Shown here piece after piece: positions 1-10,317 of a stretch of DNA of 64,000 nucleotides (within the stretch, counting starts at the first letter, position 1; every line of letters begins with the position of its first letter). Made by a program: the position numbers and the translations under genes. The stretch is from Mytilus californianus. Lineage: Eukaryota > Mollusca > Bivalvia > Mytilida > Mytilidae. The stretch is from assembly GCF_021869535.1 (NCBI RefSeq), contig NW_026262739.1, forward strand, positions 1 through 64,000. The letters are read 5' to 3'. A model generated the notes under the pieces. It had not been told where the DNA came from and searched no databases. It saw nothing but the letters and a program-made list of their open reading frames with translations.

Positions 1-300
1 AAGGAATTGTGTAATTTCTTCCCCGTTGTAATGGGTAGCATATGGGTTTTGTAACGAAGTGCGTTAACCAATCAAAATCCTAGAAAAATACTAAGCCGGG
101 GATAAATGTATTTCCATCTTGGTTTATCTTACCTTAAAATCTTGGTTTATGTTATTTATGGAAATTTATGACTGTAACATTTTTTCTGTCTATGAAGAAA
201 TGTCATAAAAAAGGTGCTGCACACTGAATAACCTGTATATATATTCAAGTGTGTTATTTTAAAGTGTGCACCACATTTGTTATGTTATTCCCCACCCGAT
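1..300. mobile_element. Fragment of a foldback-type element
   Basis: Bases 25-107 match 54630-54705, including the terminal motif CTAAGCCGGGGATAAA. Bases 168-298 match the central module of the large palindrome at 51350-51480, with a shared 'gtgcacactgaataacc ... ttaaagtgtgcaccac' inverted pair. The same two modules therefore occur at both ends of the window. This copy enters from outside the window, so its full extent is unknown. No coding region was seen. Confidence 0.55.
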
Positions 301-786
301 ACGACTCAGGTTTTCCTATTTAATAGATATTAGGTTATGTGGGGTTATGCTGTTCAGCCGATAACATAGTTACTATATAGTATCGGGTTATCCTGTTGAA
401 TAGAATGACTTAATCTGAGTAACTAAGGTCTGATCGAGCATGCGCAATTCCGTTTAGCTAAGCACGCTGCATCCTGTATCAGCATCTATGTTCTTTTGGC
501 GGCCATTTGTAGATTAAGAAAGTTTATTCAACAGCAGTGCACGATTTAATTTTACAGCAGTATCTTCATTTTCCGATTGAAAGTTTTCCAGGAAATTTGC
601 AGTTTTGTTAACCATCGAAAAGGTGTTTATATATATCTTAATTAGTTAGCTATCTATAAAAAGTAAGTACACACATTTATAAACACACCTTTTTATCTGT
701 AACTTAAGGGTGATTGCAGGGGTATTGGATCAATGAAATTGACATGAAATTGACAACGTCGTCATAGGTAAAATAGTGATAAACAG

Positions 787-888
787 ATTATCATTGGTCA
801 TCTGAACTCGATTGCTTTTCTCACTTTGAAGTTTCGATGTACAGGCTCAAGCGAGAAAATCAATCTCGTTGAGATGATCAACGATAAT
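787..888. repeat. Imperfect inverted repeat, 36-bp arms
   Basis: Arms 787-822 and 853-888 pair at about 31 of 36 positions, from ATTATCATTGGTCATCT to AGATGATCAACGATAAT. The loop is about 30 bp. It looks like a small foldback element or a MITE core. No flanking duplication was identified. Confidence 0.6.
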
Positions 889-950
889 CTATAATTCGGG
901 GAATGACATAGCTGCGGAACTGTAGCTTTTAGGTAGGTCCTTGTGTTATT

Positions 951-999
951 TTTTTACTATTTGCTGACCATAGAGACCATGGTCTGCAAATAGTAAAAA
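951..999. repeat. Short hairpin, 21-bp arms
   Basis: Arms 951-971 and 979-999 (TTTTTACTATTTGC to GCAAATAGTAAAAA) pair with one mismatch around a 7-base loop. It lies just downstream of the 787-888 hairpin and may belong to the same element. Confidence 0.65.
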
Positions 1000-1045
1000 C
1001 ATAATGGACCCTTTATTGGGACTCCGGTATCAGGTGTTTTTTTAA

Positions 1046-1176
1046 GATCGGGATTTCGGGCTTGATCTTTTCGGGATCCGGGAATTCTTTTTTCCAATTT
1101 CGGGATTTAAATTTCTTTCTCGGGACCTCTGGATTTTATGTATTTAAGCCCGGGATTTCGGGATGAGAACATATCC

Positions 1177-1212
<36 letters not shown>
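1046..1212. repeat. CGGGATTTCGGG-rich degenerate repeat ending in a 34-base C run
   Basis: Irregular copies of CGGGATTT / CGGGA occupy 1046-1165. They are followed by an uninterrupted C run at 1179-1212 and then a T run. The C run is long enough for its length to be uncertain in an assembly. Similar G/C-rich wording recurs at the very end of the window (63909-63945). Confidence 0.7.
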
Positions 1213-1364
1213 TTTTTTTTCACCTAAGAGCTACGGTTCCGCTGCTATGATTGACAAGACATTTCAAATGCAAATTGTATAACTATTAAAACACCCTGCA
1301 GAATACACATGTACAATGTATCCTTTTGTGACCAGTTCATGGATCATGGTGAAGACCAAAAAAA

Positions 1365-1791
1365 TGATTGATTGATTGTTGGTTGCTTAACGTCCAGTGG
1401 CAAATATTTCATGCATATTCAGGACGAGAACAAGTTCACAATAAATACAATAGGTAGGTTCTGTAATAGATTAAGGGATTAAGGTCAGAGAAATTTAGAC
1501 TGCCACGGGAAATGAGGGTATATTGGATAGGGACAGAAATTTAGCCTTGCAACAGGTCACCTACGGACCCCTCAAAGAGTTGTCGCAAGGGTTCTTAACG
1601 TGCAAAGAGCGTGGCACTCTCTTTACACGAGGCATCGGATTTAACGTCCCCATTCTGACCGGACGTGGCTGCAAATTTGTACATCCGCACAGCCAAACGA
1701 ACGCCCCACTTTAGCACGGGTTTTACTGCCGGTCGGAGCAAGACCAATGGTGACCATACTTCTATTCCCAAGTCACCCTTGGGGGTTAGGG
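1365..1791 (-). mobile_element. SINE-like element, near full length
   Basis: The element reads on the minus strand from a CCCCAAGGGTGACT head (about 1785) to a CAAT-repeat tail (about 1365). CCAAAAAAA flanks both sides (1356-1364 and 1792-1800) as a probable target duplication. It carries the 10-bp internal inverted repeat CCTTGCAACA / TGTTGCAAGG typical of this family, here with one changed base (GTCGCAAGG). No tRNA-like A or B box is visible. Confidence 0.8.
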
Positions 1792-1800
1792 CCAAAAAAA

Positions 1801-2548
1801 AATATGGTAGATAAGGTAACTGGAACCACACATATTTATATTTGGCCTAAGTGTTCTCATGTGTTTTCAGAATTTTTAAAACACTTTTATCATATTTATA
1901 TTAGAGATAGCGAGATCAGACAGACATCTACTTTCTATTAAATGATTGGAAAATTCTTATATTAATTGACGGGAAAAGAAAGGCTTGTCTTCTTTATCCA
2001 GATTTATACTTCAATGTACATGTATTTAACATTTGAACATCATGTATTGAATAATATTTTAACGATGCAGTTAGTTGAGTATCAGTTTGGTATTCCATAC
2101 TCGGTGATACCTATAGCTAGCGATAGTCAAGTAATCATTGACATCCCTAATTTGATATGAAATATGAAAACTTAATTGGAAATCTGGTCAAAAACTATTT
2201 TTTTTGTCTCATTGACAATCATATCACATCATGTTTTTTTTATATACTAGACTTGAGATGTTCCCTTGGTATCTTCTACCCCTTGTTTAGCACATAAGTA
2301 TTTTTTCTTGGTTTAATATATAATTTAAAGGTCTATATATCAGACTTAAATTTCAATCAATATATTTTTTCAAAAGGTATGACTTGAAACAACAGAACAA
2401 CTTTTAATGAATATAACTACAGATGAACCACAGCCTGTTGTTCAATTTTTTTACCAAACTAGATTTGAATAAGTTAAAGAATGACATACGCACATCCTTC
2501 TCCTATTTCAAACGAGACGAAGATAACAAATGGTGGAAAGAGTGCTTT
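1801..2548. other. Spacer, nothing recognised
   Basis: AT-rich sequence. The short open frames here show no recognisable motif. Confidence 0.5.
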
Positions 2549-2961
2549 GATTGATTGATTGGTGGTTGCTTAACGTCCAGTGGCAAATATTTCATGCATA
2601 TTCAGGACGAGAACAAATTAACAATAAATACAATAGGTAGGTTCTGTAATAGGGGCGTCCGGGATTAAGGTCGGAGAAATTTAGACTGCCACGGGAAATG
2701 AGGGTATATTGGATAGGGACAGAAATTTAGCCTTGCAACAGGTCACCTACGGACCCCTCAAAGAGTTGTCGCAAGGGTTCTTAACGTGCAAAGAGCATGG
2801 CACTCTCTTTACACGAGGCATCGGATTTAACGTCCCCATTCTGACCGCTGCAAATTTGTACATCCCGCACAGCCAAACGGACGCCCCACTTCAGCAAGGG
2901 TTTTACTACCGGTCGGAGGAAGACCAATGGTGACCATACTTCTATTCCCCAGTCACCCTTG
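2549..2961 (-). mobile_element. SINE-like element abutting the Helentron relic
   Basis: The copy has its CAAT-type tail at 2549 and its head at about 2961. The head abuts the Helentron helicase fragment. No target duplication is visible, and the sequence to the left is not recognisably Helentron. The junction therefore probably results from a later deletion rather than a clean insertion. Confidence 0.8.
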
Positions 2962-3766
2962 TAGGGTCCATTTTGGAAGTAGACGAAATCAGCACATGCA
3001 TTATGTTGGTATGAGCAGAGCAAAAAATATGTCTGGTTTAAATATTCTTGCACTTAATGAAGAAAAATTAGCTGTTAGTCCAGAAGTTATACTAGAAATG
3101 GAAAGAATGAGAGAAGATGCTCAATTAATTCTTTGTCAGAATATTATAAGCAACAGTATATCCAGACTTACTATTGTCTTCCATAACACCAGATCTTTAC
3201 ACTTGCATATTGATGAGCTTCGAAAAGAATACAGTATATTAGAAGCAGATGTTATTGCATTATCAGAGACACGCTTGCAAGAAAGTGATGATGATCAAAC
3301 CTACATTATTTCAGGTTTTGATATGATTAGAAATGATAGCACAAGTCAAAATGGCCGTCCCTATTACGGATGTGCCATATATACAAAATCATTATGTTCT
3401 GACAATGTATATAAAGATATTATACATGGTATAAATGTAACATGTTTGGATATTTTAAAGAACAACAGTATATACAACTTGATTACAATATACTGTCCCC
3501 CCAAAAATTGCTTGTGTTGGAAACATGGGTCATGTTATTAAGGAGCTATCAGAGAAGAACACAGTCATAATTGGTGATTTCAACATAGACAAACCCTGCA
3601 TGTTGCAACAACAGATTACAAAACTGGATTAGACCACATATATATAAATTTCAATAAGGCTGGTGTTGTATCAGGTGTGCTTGAATCTTTTTACTCAGAC
3701 AATAAGCCAGTTTACATTAGTATCCCAGTTCATGGTTGCACTACTGAAAAAACTGGCATAAATTAG
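2962..3766 (+). pseudogene. Helentron (Helitron-like) Rep-helicase C-terminus plus endonuclease, broken
   Basis: The reading frame opens with helicase-like HYVGMSRA (SF1/PIF1 motif VI type) followed by NMSGLNIL and a VSPEVILEMERMR tail. It runs directly into an endonuclease/exonuclease/phosphatase domain: VFHNTRSLHLHIDEL, then ALSETRLQ with the catalytic-type Glu, then GCAIYTK. A frameshift near 3515-3535 moves GDFNID (3573-3595 region) to another frame. A second shift and a deletion precede LDHIYI. The last motif reads SDNKP where the family normally has SDHxP, so the catalytic His is replaced by Asn. A PIF1 helicase joined to an AP-type endonuclease is the known C-terminal layout of Helentrons. 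The Rep and upstream helicase regions are missing, cut off at a SINE. The piece is inactive by several independent lesions. Confidence 0.78.
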
Positions 3767-4199
3767 TAATACATGTACTTAATGAAAATTTCAGGTTCAT
3801 ACAAAATCAGATACCTTACAGTTAAAGGAAAAGAGACAATTTTCAAATGCTTGGTCATGTTGGTCAATATTAGAAATATAATGAAAATTGTCATACAGCA
3901 TATGCATTCAGTTTGCCATTGCTTGTATGAAAATTGTGTATACATGTATATATTTATGTCACTTAATAAAAATGGTAAATGTTCGGGCCATGCATAATAT
4001 GCTTGATAATTTAATGTAATAATACTGTACATTTTAATGGTAGTTCTGATAGATTTCAGTTACAACACAATTGAAATAGATATTGCAGGCTTAAAAAAGA
4101 ATTATCAGAACCAAATGTAAATAACAGTCAAAACAATTCACCATATTTCATTTATGTACACTCATCTAGTTTCCATATCATTGTTTATATACATTTCAG
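3767..4199. other. Spacer, nothing recognised
   Basis: AT-rich spacer between the Helentron relic and the OB-fold-like exon. A polypyrimidine-poor acceptor (tacatttcag) ends it at 4199. No repeat boundary was found. Confidence 0.4.
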
Positions 4200-4625
4200 A
4201 CCATGAATAAACATAGAAAAACTACTGAAATTGCCTGGTAACACCCCATACCATGTTCCAATCAGGGTAAAGGTTGTTGCAGTGCAACAACCAGGTACCA
4301 GAGGGATGGGTGGAAAAGACCTCCACCAAGATCGCTGTAGCAGATGGTACAGGATTCATCACAGCCATCTGCTATGACAATGCCAAAATGTCAATGTTGA
4401 AACTTGACAACAGTGTAATGCTAAGGAACTATATTAAGAAGGCAGACAACACAATCGTGATTAACTGGCCAACTGTGGTGTCCTTGACAAGTGCTGTCAC
4501 TGTAAGTGAGGAGACCAAAAGCGGAGGCCAGAAGACTAATTGATGCACTTCCAGAGGCAGTTAAAATAATTGATGCAGTAAAGGTTGAAGGAAGTACAGT
4601 TACAATTATGGGTAAAATAACAAAG
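4200..4625 (+). pseudogene. OB-fold / RPA-like ssDNA-binding exon, probably frameshifted
   Basis: An AG acceptor at 4198-4199 and a GT donor at 4626 (CAAAG|GTAAA) bracket a coding-like stretch. One frame gives RVKVVAVQQPGT. A second frame then gives KIAVADGTGFITAICYDNAK, spaced hydrophobics (MLKLDNSVMLRNYIKK) and a final VEGSTVTIMGKITK. The ADGTG...ICYDN pattern followed by a 'RNYIKK' strand resembles the OB folds of replication protein A-type ssDNA-binding proteins. A frame change near 4305-4325 is needed to join the halves, and another near 4535. RPA-like genes are known passengers of Helitrons and the Helentron relic lies about 430 bp upstream on the same strand, so a common origin is possible but unproven. 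Confidence 0.45.
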
Positions 4626-4660
4626 GTAAAAACTAAATATTTTATATAGAGTTAAGAAAA

Positions 4661-4725
4661 TATGAAGTTGTGGTATAATTGCCAATAAGACAATGGAATA
4701 TATAAAAGCCCATACAGTTTGTTAA
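4661..4725. repeat. Fragment of the 'tgtggtatgattgccaatgag' bivalve repeat
   Basis: The stretch aaaatatgaagttgtggtat and its continuation match the start of the better copy at 36308 with several changes. A third piece is at 6914-6975. Confidence 0.55.
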
Positions 4726-4922
4726 AAACTACATTGAAACACACTACCCGTATAGACAAGTTTAGATCCAGAAGTGTTAAAAGTGGGAGGGTAAACCGCA
4801 AATTACATGTCATGTAATAGTTGCATCATGTTTAAACAATATCCAAGAGTAAGAAATATATATCAGAATTAACCAATAATATAAGAAGACTTACTTATTA
4901 CACATTTACTACTTTGTCCGTA

Positions 4923-4947
4923 TTATGCATGAAATATTTGCCACTTT
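4923..4947 (+). mobile_element. Tiny SINE-tail fragment
   Basis: The words atgcatgaaatatttgccac match the 3-prime region of the SINE-like element, after which similarity stops without a CAAT tail. It could be a deletion remnant. Confidence 0.4.
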
Positions 4948-5061
4948 CCTCTTACCAACATGATCAAACAAAAAAACATAATCATGATCTGGTACTGTTA
5001 AATATTTACTGTTAATGCCTATGCTTACTTAAATGAATTGATATTACTATTAAAATAAGTT

Positions 5062-5180
5062 CAGTGTTCTCCCCAGGCCGTTTTAGCGTCGCGGCACCGA
5101 GACGCTATATTTTTCCCCATGATGCTATAATAATTTCCGCGACGCTATAATTATTTTGAGAATGCTATTTTTCTTGTCAC
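5062..5180. repeat. Degenerate 'GCGACGCTATAATxx' tandem repeat
   Basis: About four imperfect repeats of a roughly 22-bp word built on GACGCTAT(A/T) follow a conserved lead-in, 'gtgttctccccaggcc'. I recognise this arrangement as a dispersed repeat in mussel sequence. No coding meaning is seen. Confidence 0.5.
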
Positions 5181-5930
5181 TATATCGCAAAACCACGTCC
5201 TAAATTTCTAACTTTCATCTAGTTACCGCTTGTGATCATAAAAAATATATCACCTTTAATTGTAATCCCTTCAAGTCCGACAATAGAGGCAATTTAAAGT
5301 GATTAAATAGGAGTTAATTGCCCTTTGGGTGATAACTGAATGGTTACGAATATATCCCAAGCTGACACTTGCGATAGATTTAAGGTTATTTCTAATACAA
5401 CTATTTATAAAAAGTGTTCCAATTAACTATTTGATATATTTAAATAACCAATAAAGAAAGTGACCAATTCAATGCAACATGTAATGCTGTTGCAGCAGCA
5501 GGATCACTATCCCCAAGTCTCACTTTCTGCAACAGAAGTCACATGTGAAACGGAAAACAAACTATTTAGAGCAAATCTGGCATGGGTTAAAGTGTTCATT
5601 AGGTCAATGTCTACCTGACATGAAATTTCCAGACAAATAGGACAAATTTTGATGAATGATTTATGGAAAAAATACAGAGGAGGGATATCCTTGATAGGCT
5701 CTTGTTTGTTAATGAAAAATAAGGTATTTTCTTTACACTGGTTGTCTAGCTGTCTGTCATGCATTCTTCTGTACATAAACTACTTACGGATTTAAGGAAG
5801 TGTACTTTAACTTTTCAATTTGGTGAATGTTATTAAGGCATTTTACAGACATGCATGTTAACTTTACTAAATAAGAGATATTTTGCAAAATAAATTATAG
5901 GTTTACATTAATTTTCTTTTCTTAACACCA
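5181..5930. other. Spacer, nothing recognised
   Basis: Low-complexity AT-rich sequence without a clear ORF, repeat boundary or splice-bounded exon. Confidence 0.4.
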
Positions 5931-5937
5931 ATATTAG

Positions 5938-6065
5938 GTAAGTTGTACTGGGGATTTCCAAAAATGATGGAACATAACATATTTCGCTTGGGGGAAACCA
6001 CCTTATTACTGCATGTAAGGAGCTATTGAATGAAGAACCAGAAAATGTGATCTTCAAGAAATACA
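5938..6065 (+). other. Possible exon relic of the OB-fold-type gene
   Basis: An AG (atattag) precedes a frame reading GKLYWGFPKMMEHNIFRLGE. After a one-base shift it reads HLITACKELLNEEPENVIFK and ends at a candidate donor (ACAG|GTTGGT). Both halves look protein-like and no single frame is open. It may be a downstream exon of the 4200-4625 unit, with loss of frame in a run of Gs near 5990. Weak evidence only. Confidence 0.3.
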
Positions 6066-6207
6066 GGTTGGTGATAATTATTCATAACATACTTTAAAAT
6101 CGCAATTTTTTAACACTTGCAAAAAACATTACTTAGCATGAACATTTGTCATCTGCTGTGTGTCAAACATTAAGGTTCAGTGTTTTGTAAATAAAAACTT
6201 CATATTT

Positions 6208-6303
6208 TATGGAATATGTCAAAGAGACAATAACCCGACCAAAGAGCAGACAACAGCTGAAGGGCACCAATTGGTTTTCAACGCAGCGAGAAAATCCCAA
6301 TGT
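6208..6303. repeat. Fragment of the 48436-type bivalve repeat
   Basis: The words ggaatatgtcaaagagacaa and gcagacaacagctgaagg match 48500-48600 with scattered differences. The rest of the repeat is absent. Confidence 0.65.
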
Positions 6304-6913
6304 TCACTTTCAGGAAAGATTACATAGATAATAATTTATTCTTATTAATCTTTTTTTATTTTTTGGTCAACCATACATACATGACGGGTTAGTAATGAAC
6401 GTCTGTAATTGGCAATCATTAATATGTAAGAAAATTGGCCATTCTAAACTGAGAAATGCTGTACAGGAGGTTTTTTTTTAAATGGGAATATTTGGGAGTA
6501 ACAAAGATAGAGTAGTAAAGATTTTCAGTTTTTATTAAGTCTCCAATTATAAGTCATCGATGACTTTTTCTTGTAGTTATTGCCCATGATGAAAGATGTT
6601 TTTAATTAATTTTGCAAAATCTGTTTTTAACAGAGAGAAACACTAAGGAAGCAAAAACTTCAGGACTATTTGATTTAATTATCCAATAATATAATATATG
6701 TATGAGATCTTCTTCATTTAGACGTGGAAAATCATCCAAAGTATTATCTTTTCAAATTTTCTTCTTCAACCCTCTGTTTCAGTGTGCTAACTTTTTTCGA
6801 CAGATGTAGCATTTTAGCAGCCAATGCTTCTTCATTATCACATCAGTTTTTAAATAAGGGAATTACAATTATAATACTAGTAATAGTGTCACTAATTTTC
6901 TAAACAAATCTTA

Positions 6914-6990
6914 AGAAAGAAGATGTGGTATGATTGCCAATGAGACAACTATCTACAAGAGACAACGCGACATGATGATGATGATGATGT
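6914..6990. repeat. Second fragment of the 36308-type repeat, ending in an ATG microsatellite
   Basis: The words gaagatgtggtatgattgcc and aatgagacaact match 36313-36345. An ATG trinucleotide run follows at 6971-6989. Confidence 0.6.
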
Positions 6991-7193
6991 TTAAAAAGTA
7001 GTGCCCGATAATACCCCTTTTGTGCCCGAACATATAGCGTTTTTACAAAATTGTAAAGCTGTAATATAAACTCTTGGTATTTAAGAATACTATTGTTAAT
7101 TAAGTTTTGGTGTTTTCTTGTTTCTCTTTAATTTGTCACGTGTTTCCCAATATATATGTTTGTATATTTTCATTATTTTGACATATAGACTCG

Positions 7194-7305
7194 ACATTGC
7201 TATTTTTGAAATTGATACTGACCCCGTGTTACTAAAAAAGTAAAAATGGTAACAACTAAAAAGTCAATATCATTTCCAAAATTAGTTTCATCGAGTCAAT
7301 ATAAT
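7194..7305. repeat. Imperfect hairpin of about 110 bp
   Basis: GACTCGA at 7191-7197 pairs with TCGAGTC near 7295, and about 40 bp of flanking arm match at roughly 70 percent. It is probably an old foldback element. Confidence 0.4.
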
Positions 7306-7689
7306 TATTTCACATAAACTAGTATATACATGTTTATCATAAATTACTAGTAAATTCTGTAACCATTGACTTTTTATGCCAGTAATATTTGTCTGCCAGG
7401 ACTAATTTATACGAGCGCAATTTTTTTCGGGTTCGTATCTATGATGTCGTCGTCCGAAGACATATTTGTTTTCAGGACAATAACTTTAGTTTTAGAGAAT
7501 AGATCTCTATGACATTAAACAAGAAGGTTCAATACCACAAAAGGAAGGTTTGTGATTGTATTTGGGGGTTATGGTACCTCAGGTTAGGAATTAAGGGCCA
7601 AAACAAGCATTTTTTTTTGTAGTTTACGGACAATAACTTGTGTGTAAGTATATATGAAATAAAGATACATATCATGACAACATAAGTTA

Positions 7690-8785
7690 GATGGCATTAG
7701 TTTTTCTTTCACAGGAGTAGACATGATATGCCTTCTCTTCCGTCTTGGTTTTTACGTGAGTACCCGCTATCCTTTTTTTAGTACTCGAAGATGCCTCATC
7801 CATTTGTCTTTTAAATACTTTTTCATCTATAGCTAATTCGTCCTATTTTTTTCAATTGGTGCATCTTTTCCAAAGCCATAATGAGCATTCCCACTCTCAA
7901 CTTTTCTAAGGCAATCATCCTTTTGGAAATCTGACTAAACTACATCATGCTTGTAAGTTGTAAACAGTAGGCGATTTGACAATTGATAATTTTTAGAACT
8001 TGTTTCAGTGCAGATTTTGGTGGCATCCAAAACTTACGGCGTTCATTGCTTTTTTCTTGTTTCAATTGAAATTTGCCTGACTTCGTCTAAACTGAGCAGT
8101 TCTGACTTGATGTTTTGTGGACAATGACAGTTTCCAAATAAATGTCCTCGCTTAATATTCCTTTCAACTTCTCTAATGCAGGCTCATTTGTTAAATAACT
8201 ATGTGCGTTCAGGAATGGTAGAAGCGGCACTATGAATATCAAAATTCAATGACAAAATGATTACAAATGTCAATTGTATTGTAACATTAAATGGTAATTA
8301 TATAAATTGTCTCTGTCTTTTCCCTTGGTCAAATGGTCCATTGAGTTTTTCGGCAGCCTTCCCGACATTACGGTCTTTACATTTTTTGTAAATTATTGAT
8401 CTTCAATATTCGTCCAATATTTGAATAGTTCTGTCCATGAATGTATTTTTTTCTGTGATATTTTTTATATGATCCCCAAGCATATAATTCATTTTAACCA
8501 TTACTCAGATCAGGGTGCATCTCATGTTCAGGTGAAAGAAGGGCGACATATTTTGCGATGTTTTGCCGAACACTATTTCTTCTCTAGCTTTCGCTATACT
8601 GAGTCGCTGGTTCATTACTTCTATTCTGTTAACTGCTTCAAAATCAAATATATAGAGGGGGCGTTATTGTCAGTAAGATCCGCAAGGTCTAGTTCATCAA
8701 AGTCACTGTCGTTCAATTCATTAGTTGATGCGATCTGTCTATATTTTTTGTTTTCTTCATTTCAGCATGATCCTTCACGTGCATG
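7690..8785 (-). pseudogene. Heavily frameshifted coding remnant, unknown product
   Basis: Read on the minus strand, this stretch gives coding-like pieces in alternating frames. From the high-coordinate end they are: TNELNDSDFDELDLADLTD; RIEVMNQRLSIAKAREEIVF; VGKAAEKLNGPFDQGKRQRQ; NEPALEKLKGILSEDIY; a Cys/His piece GNCHCPQNIKSELLSLDEV followed by RQISIETRKKQ; and near 7700-7850 ELAIDEKVFKRQMDEASSST followed by KKRIAGTHVKTKTEEKAYHVY. Each is broken by stops or shifts within 20-45 codons. The composition is that of a real charged protein rather than random AT-rich sequence. I do not recognise the family. A plus-strand open frame of 121 codons over 8421-8786 is its shadow. Confidence 0.42.
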
Positions 8786-8835
8786 AAATATTTGCCCCTG
8801 GATGTTAAGTAACCAACAATCAATCAATCAATAAA
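8780..8835 (+). mobile_element. 5-prime-truncated SINE-like copy (tail only)
   Basis: Only the last 56 bp of the SINE remain, from tgcatgaaatatttgccc to the CAAT repeats. TCACGT at 8775-8780 recurs at 8836-8841 as a likely short target duplication. This fits reverse transcription that stopped early. Confidence 0.65.
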
Positions 8836-8841
8836 TCACGT

Positions 8842-9498
8842 CTTATTCATACTATGAATGAAACAATCGGACTAGGTTAAGGGCGTTTCTTTTAGCTGTT
8901 TTTATTTCCAAACTGGTAAATAAACAACGTGTCAGAAGTACTCAGCTTTAACCAAAAATCTGACAAGCAGAAAATAATAGTAACCAAGTATCACTTTTCG
9001 TCAGGAAATATAAATTAAGCTTTGCGTCAACATTATTTAAAAAACTACTTTGCAATGGAAAATATAGGGAGCTATTCCAAAACCACCAATGGTTGGGTAT
9101 AGTAGACATCGGAGCTGAATAGAAATACTGACTAGCTCGGTAGTTAAACCTTAATACAAGATAATGATTGGGTCAGGAGTCCGGAAGAAGCATCATTAAG
9201 CTTGGCTAATCTGTATTGCAGAATCACGAATGTGTTGGGTCCTGGTAAATAGGCAAGGGTGGCTGTTAGGTACTGTCTGACAATTAACACGAATATATAG
9301 TATATTTCATGATTTTATTTCAGGAATATTAATTATTTGTGAGGGCTACTCAATTAATCAAGATGTGGGCGGGAAGGAAGCGGAAATAGGCATTTATATT
9401 TTATAACCATAAGACATATGTCAGGTTACAAAATGTATATGAAAAACGTTTGCTGATTGAAGTCACTCCCAACCCTCAAACATCCATAATTAATTATT
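8842..9498. other. Spacer, nothing recognised
   Basis: No ORF with recognisable motifs, and no repeat edge located. Confidence 0.4.
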
Positions 9499-9510
9499 TC
9501 AATATTTCAA

Positions 9511-9921
9511 ACCCCAAGGGTGACTGGGGAATACAAATATGGTCAACATTGGTCTTCCTCCGACCGGCAGTAAAACCCTTGCTAAAGTGGGGCGTCCGTT
9601 TGGCTGTGCGGGATGTACAAATTTGCAGCCACGTCCGGTCAGAATTGGGACGTTAAATCAGTTGCCTGGTGTTAAGAGAGTGTCACGCTCTTTGCACGTT
9701 AAGAACCCTTGCAACAACTCTTTGAGGGGTCCGTTGGTGACCTGTTGCAAGGCTAAATTTAAGTCCCTATCCAATATACCCTCATTTCCTGTTGCAGTCT
9801 AAATTTCTCTGACCTTAAACCCGGACGCCTCTACAGAACCTACCTATTATATTTATTGTTAATTTGTTCTCGTCCTGAATATGCATGAAATATTTGCCAC
9901 TGGACGTTAAGCAACCAACAA
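9511..9921 (+). mobile_element. SINE-like element with 12-bp target duplication
   Basis: The copy runs from CCCCAAGGGTGACTGGGG at the head to a CAAT tail. TCAATATTTCAA flanks both sides (9499-9510 and 9922-9933). The internal inverted repeat CCTTGCAACA / TGTTGCAAGG sits at 9707-9716 and 9743-9752. Both short open frames of the family are present here with changes, as expected for non-coding sequence. Confidence 0.88.
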
Positions 9922-10017
9922 TCAATATTTCAATGTATATGTAGGACATATGATTGACTATACATCTGTGTTGAACCAAAACATAGGTAGCATTAGTATG
10001 AAGCTCTCTTCTTCGTT

Positions 10018-10317
10018 TCATTTCTTATCAATAGCACTTTTCATATTGCTGAATCTATGTTTGTAGTTATCCATTTTCTCTCTGCTCCTTTCTTCAAATT
10101 TTAGATCAGTGACTATGTATTCCTCCACTATATGCCGACAGGGGGGCGCAAAACAACATTGTGTCTCAATTTTGTAATATGTCATATTCTGCTTTTGTTT
10201 TATCTACGCATGATCTTTACATCTTTGACATTCCAGGAGTTTAGCGTCTTCATTTTTATATATCTTTTGACATAGTTTACATTCCCATGGTTCATCCTTT
10301 TTTATCACTTGTTGCAT
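10018..10317 (-). pseudogene. LINE ORF1 relic: PHD-type zinc finger and coiled coil
   Basis: On the minus strand a single frame reads QQVIKKDEPWECKLCQKIY, then DAKLLECQRCKDH, an in-frame TAG at 10204-10206, then further Cys residues (CCFAPPC) and a charged stretch, EEYIVTDLKFEERSREKMD, continuing with heptad-like spacing. The WxCxxC...LxCxxCxxH start and the following coiled-coil region match the zinc-finger ORF1 proteins that I know from mollusc non-LTR retrotransposons. The second half of the finger is scrambled by the stop and a probable indel. It lies between two SINE copies and has no identifiable ORF2 next to it. Confidence 0.55.

Noticed and set aside
8421..8786. 121-codon plus-strand protein
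   Set aside because: No motif, and the opposite strand carries better coding signals (decayed gene at 7690-8785).
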